DNA of 57,206 bases from Acidobacteriota bacterium. Its GTDB lineage: Bacteria; Acidobacteriota; Terriglobia; Bryobacterales; Bryobacteraceae. The stretch is taken from the NCBI GenBank assembly GCA_016213775.1, contig JACQZR010000161.1, positions 1 through 57,206 on the forward strand, written 5' to 3'. The position numbers and the translations under genes were made by a program. Each line of letters begins with the position of its first letter. Positions within the stretch are counted from its first letter, which is position 1. Under the pieces are notes generated by a model. That model was not told the DNA's origin. It searched no databases and worked only from the letters and a program-made list of their open reading frames with translations. Below are positions 57,092 through 57,206 of the stretch, one piece after another.

Positions 57092-57206
57092 TTACCGCGG
57101 CGGAAGCTCATCGTAAGCATTCATCTCGGGGCGATCCCAATCTTCTGTAAACTGGGCCAGCCGATGGCGCAGTCCCGCCGCTTGAGACTCGTCGATGCCC
57201 CTCTCT
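57092..57206 (-). CDS. Antitoxin-like small protein, C-terminal end (partial)
   Basis: The minus strand is open from the window edge to a TAA at 57092-57094 and ends QFTEDWDRPEMNAYDELPPR. The pattern F-x-EDWD-x-PEM-x-x-YD is typical of the C-terminal tails of small antitoxins that precede PIN-domain toxins. Only 37 residues are visible. A toxin would be expected on the left, where only broken fragments occur. Confidence 0.5.
   Translation of the reverse strand, partial: ERGIDESQAAGLRHRLAQFTEDWDRPEMNAYDELPPR

Overview
The window reads as chromosomal DNA of a soil Acidobacteriota, most likely a Solibacter/Bryobacter-type member of the Bryobacterales. This is inferred from gene content, without a database search. 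The clues are high GC, a secreted protease ending in the 'Solibacter C-terminal' immunoglobulin-like module (TIGR03437-type), an Oar-like TonB-dependent receptor with a carboxypeptidase-regulatory N-terminus, many exported enzymes, a fused LptF-LptG permease, a PEP-CTERM protein and dispersed intergenic repeats. No tRNA, rRNA, CRISPR array or intact insertion sequence was found.

Layout. 1-5.8 kb: tail of a histidine kinase, a PPOX flavoprotein, then a rightward run of rsmB, rpe, bamD, a receiver-domain protein, yajQ and an alpha/beta hydrolase. 5.7-7.2 kb: a toxin-antitoxin patch with an intact VapBC-like pair, a second copy of the 3' end of the hydrolase gene, and a decayed MazEF-like pair. 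7.2-12 kb: exported PQQ-type propeller protein, exported DUF3604 protein, PhzF isomerase. 12-17.7 kb: leftward nitrogen-control operon amtB-glnB-glnD, divergent from a porin with a possible sigma-54 site. 17.8-18.5 kb: three frameshifted remnants. 18.5-21.3 kb: self-regulated MarR/SRPBCC pair, an ACT protein and an exported carbohydrate-binding-like protein. 21.4-26.8 kb: a frameshifted TonB-dependent receptor followed directly by an exported glycosidase-like protein.

26.9-33.3 kb: lpxB with an M1-peptidase-like protein that has lost its zinc site, an unknown protein with ttcA, and a DUF47/Pit phosphate pair. 33.3-36.2 kb: secreted trypsin-like protease, whose upstream region holds a 23-codon ORF with a strong ribosome binding site between two stable hairpins; then rpsT with its own promoter and terminator. 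36.2-46.7 kb: HpaI-type aldolase, galactonate-dehydratase-like enzyme, the LptF-LptG fusion, two exported TldD-like paralogues (one with and one without the zinc motif), a LuxR-type response regulator and a CpaE-like ATPase. 46.7-52 kb: metX-metW, then an exported arylsulfotransferase next to an exported sulfatase. 52-57 kb: a PEP-CTERM protein and a tight operon of two SGNH proteins, an acyl carrier protein and a KASIII homologue whose catalytic cysteine is replaced by serine. The edge holds the end of an antitoxin-like gene.

Functional themes are envelope building (BamD, LpxB, LptFG), nutrient sensing and uptake (Amt/PII, Pit, porin, TonB receptor) and extracytoplasmic enzymes. The most interesting candidates for something undescribed are the SGNH-SGNH-ACP-KASIII(Ser) operon, which may modify a surface glycan with acyl groups; the structured leader and mini-ORF before the protease; the zinc-less M1 and TldD proteins; and the record of toxin-antitoxin turnover behind the hydrolase gene.
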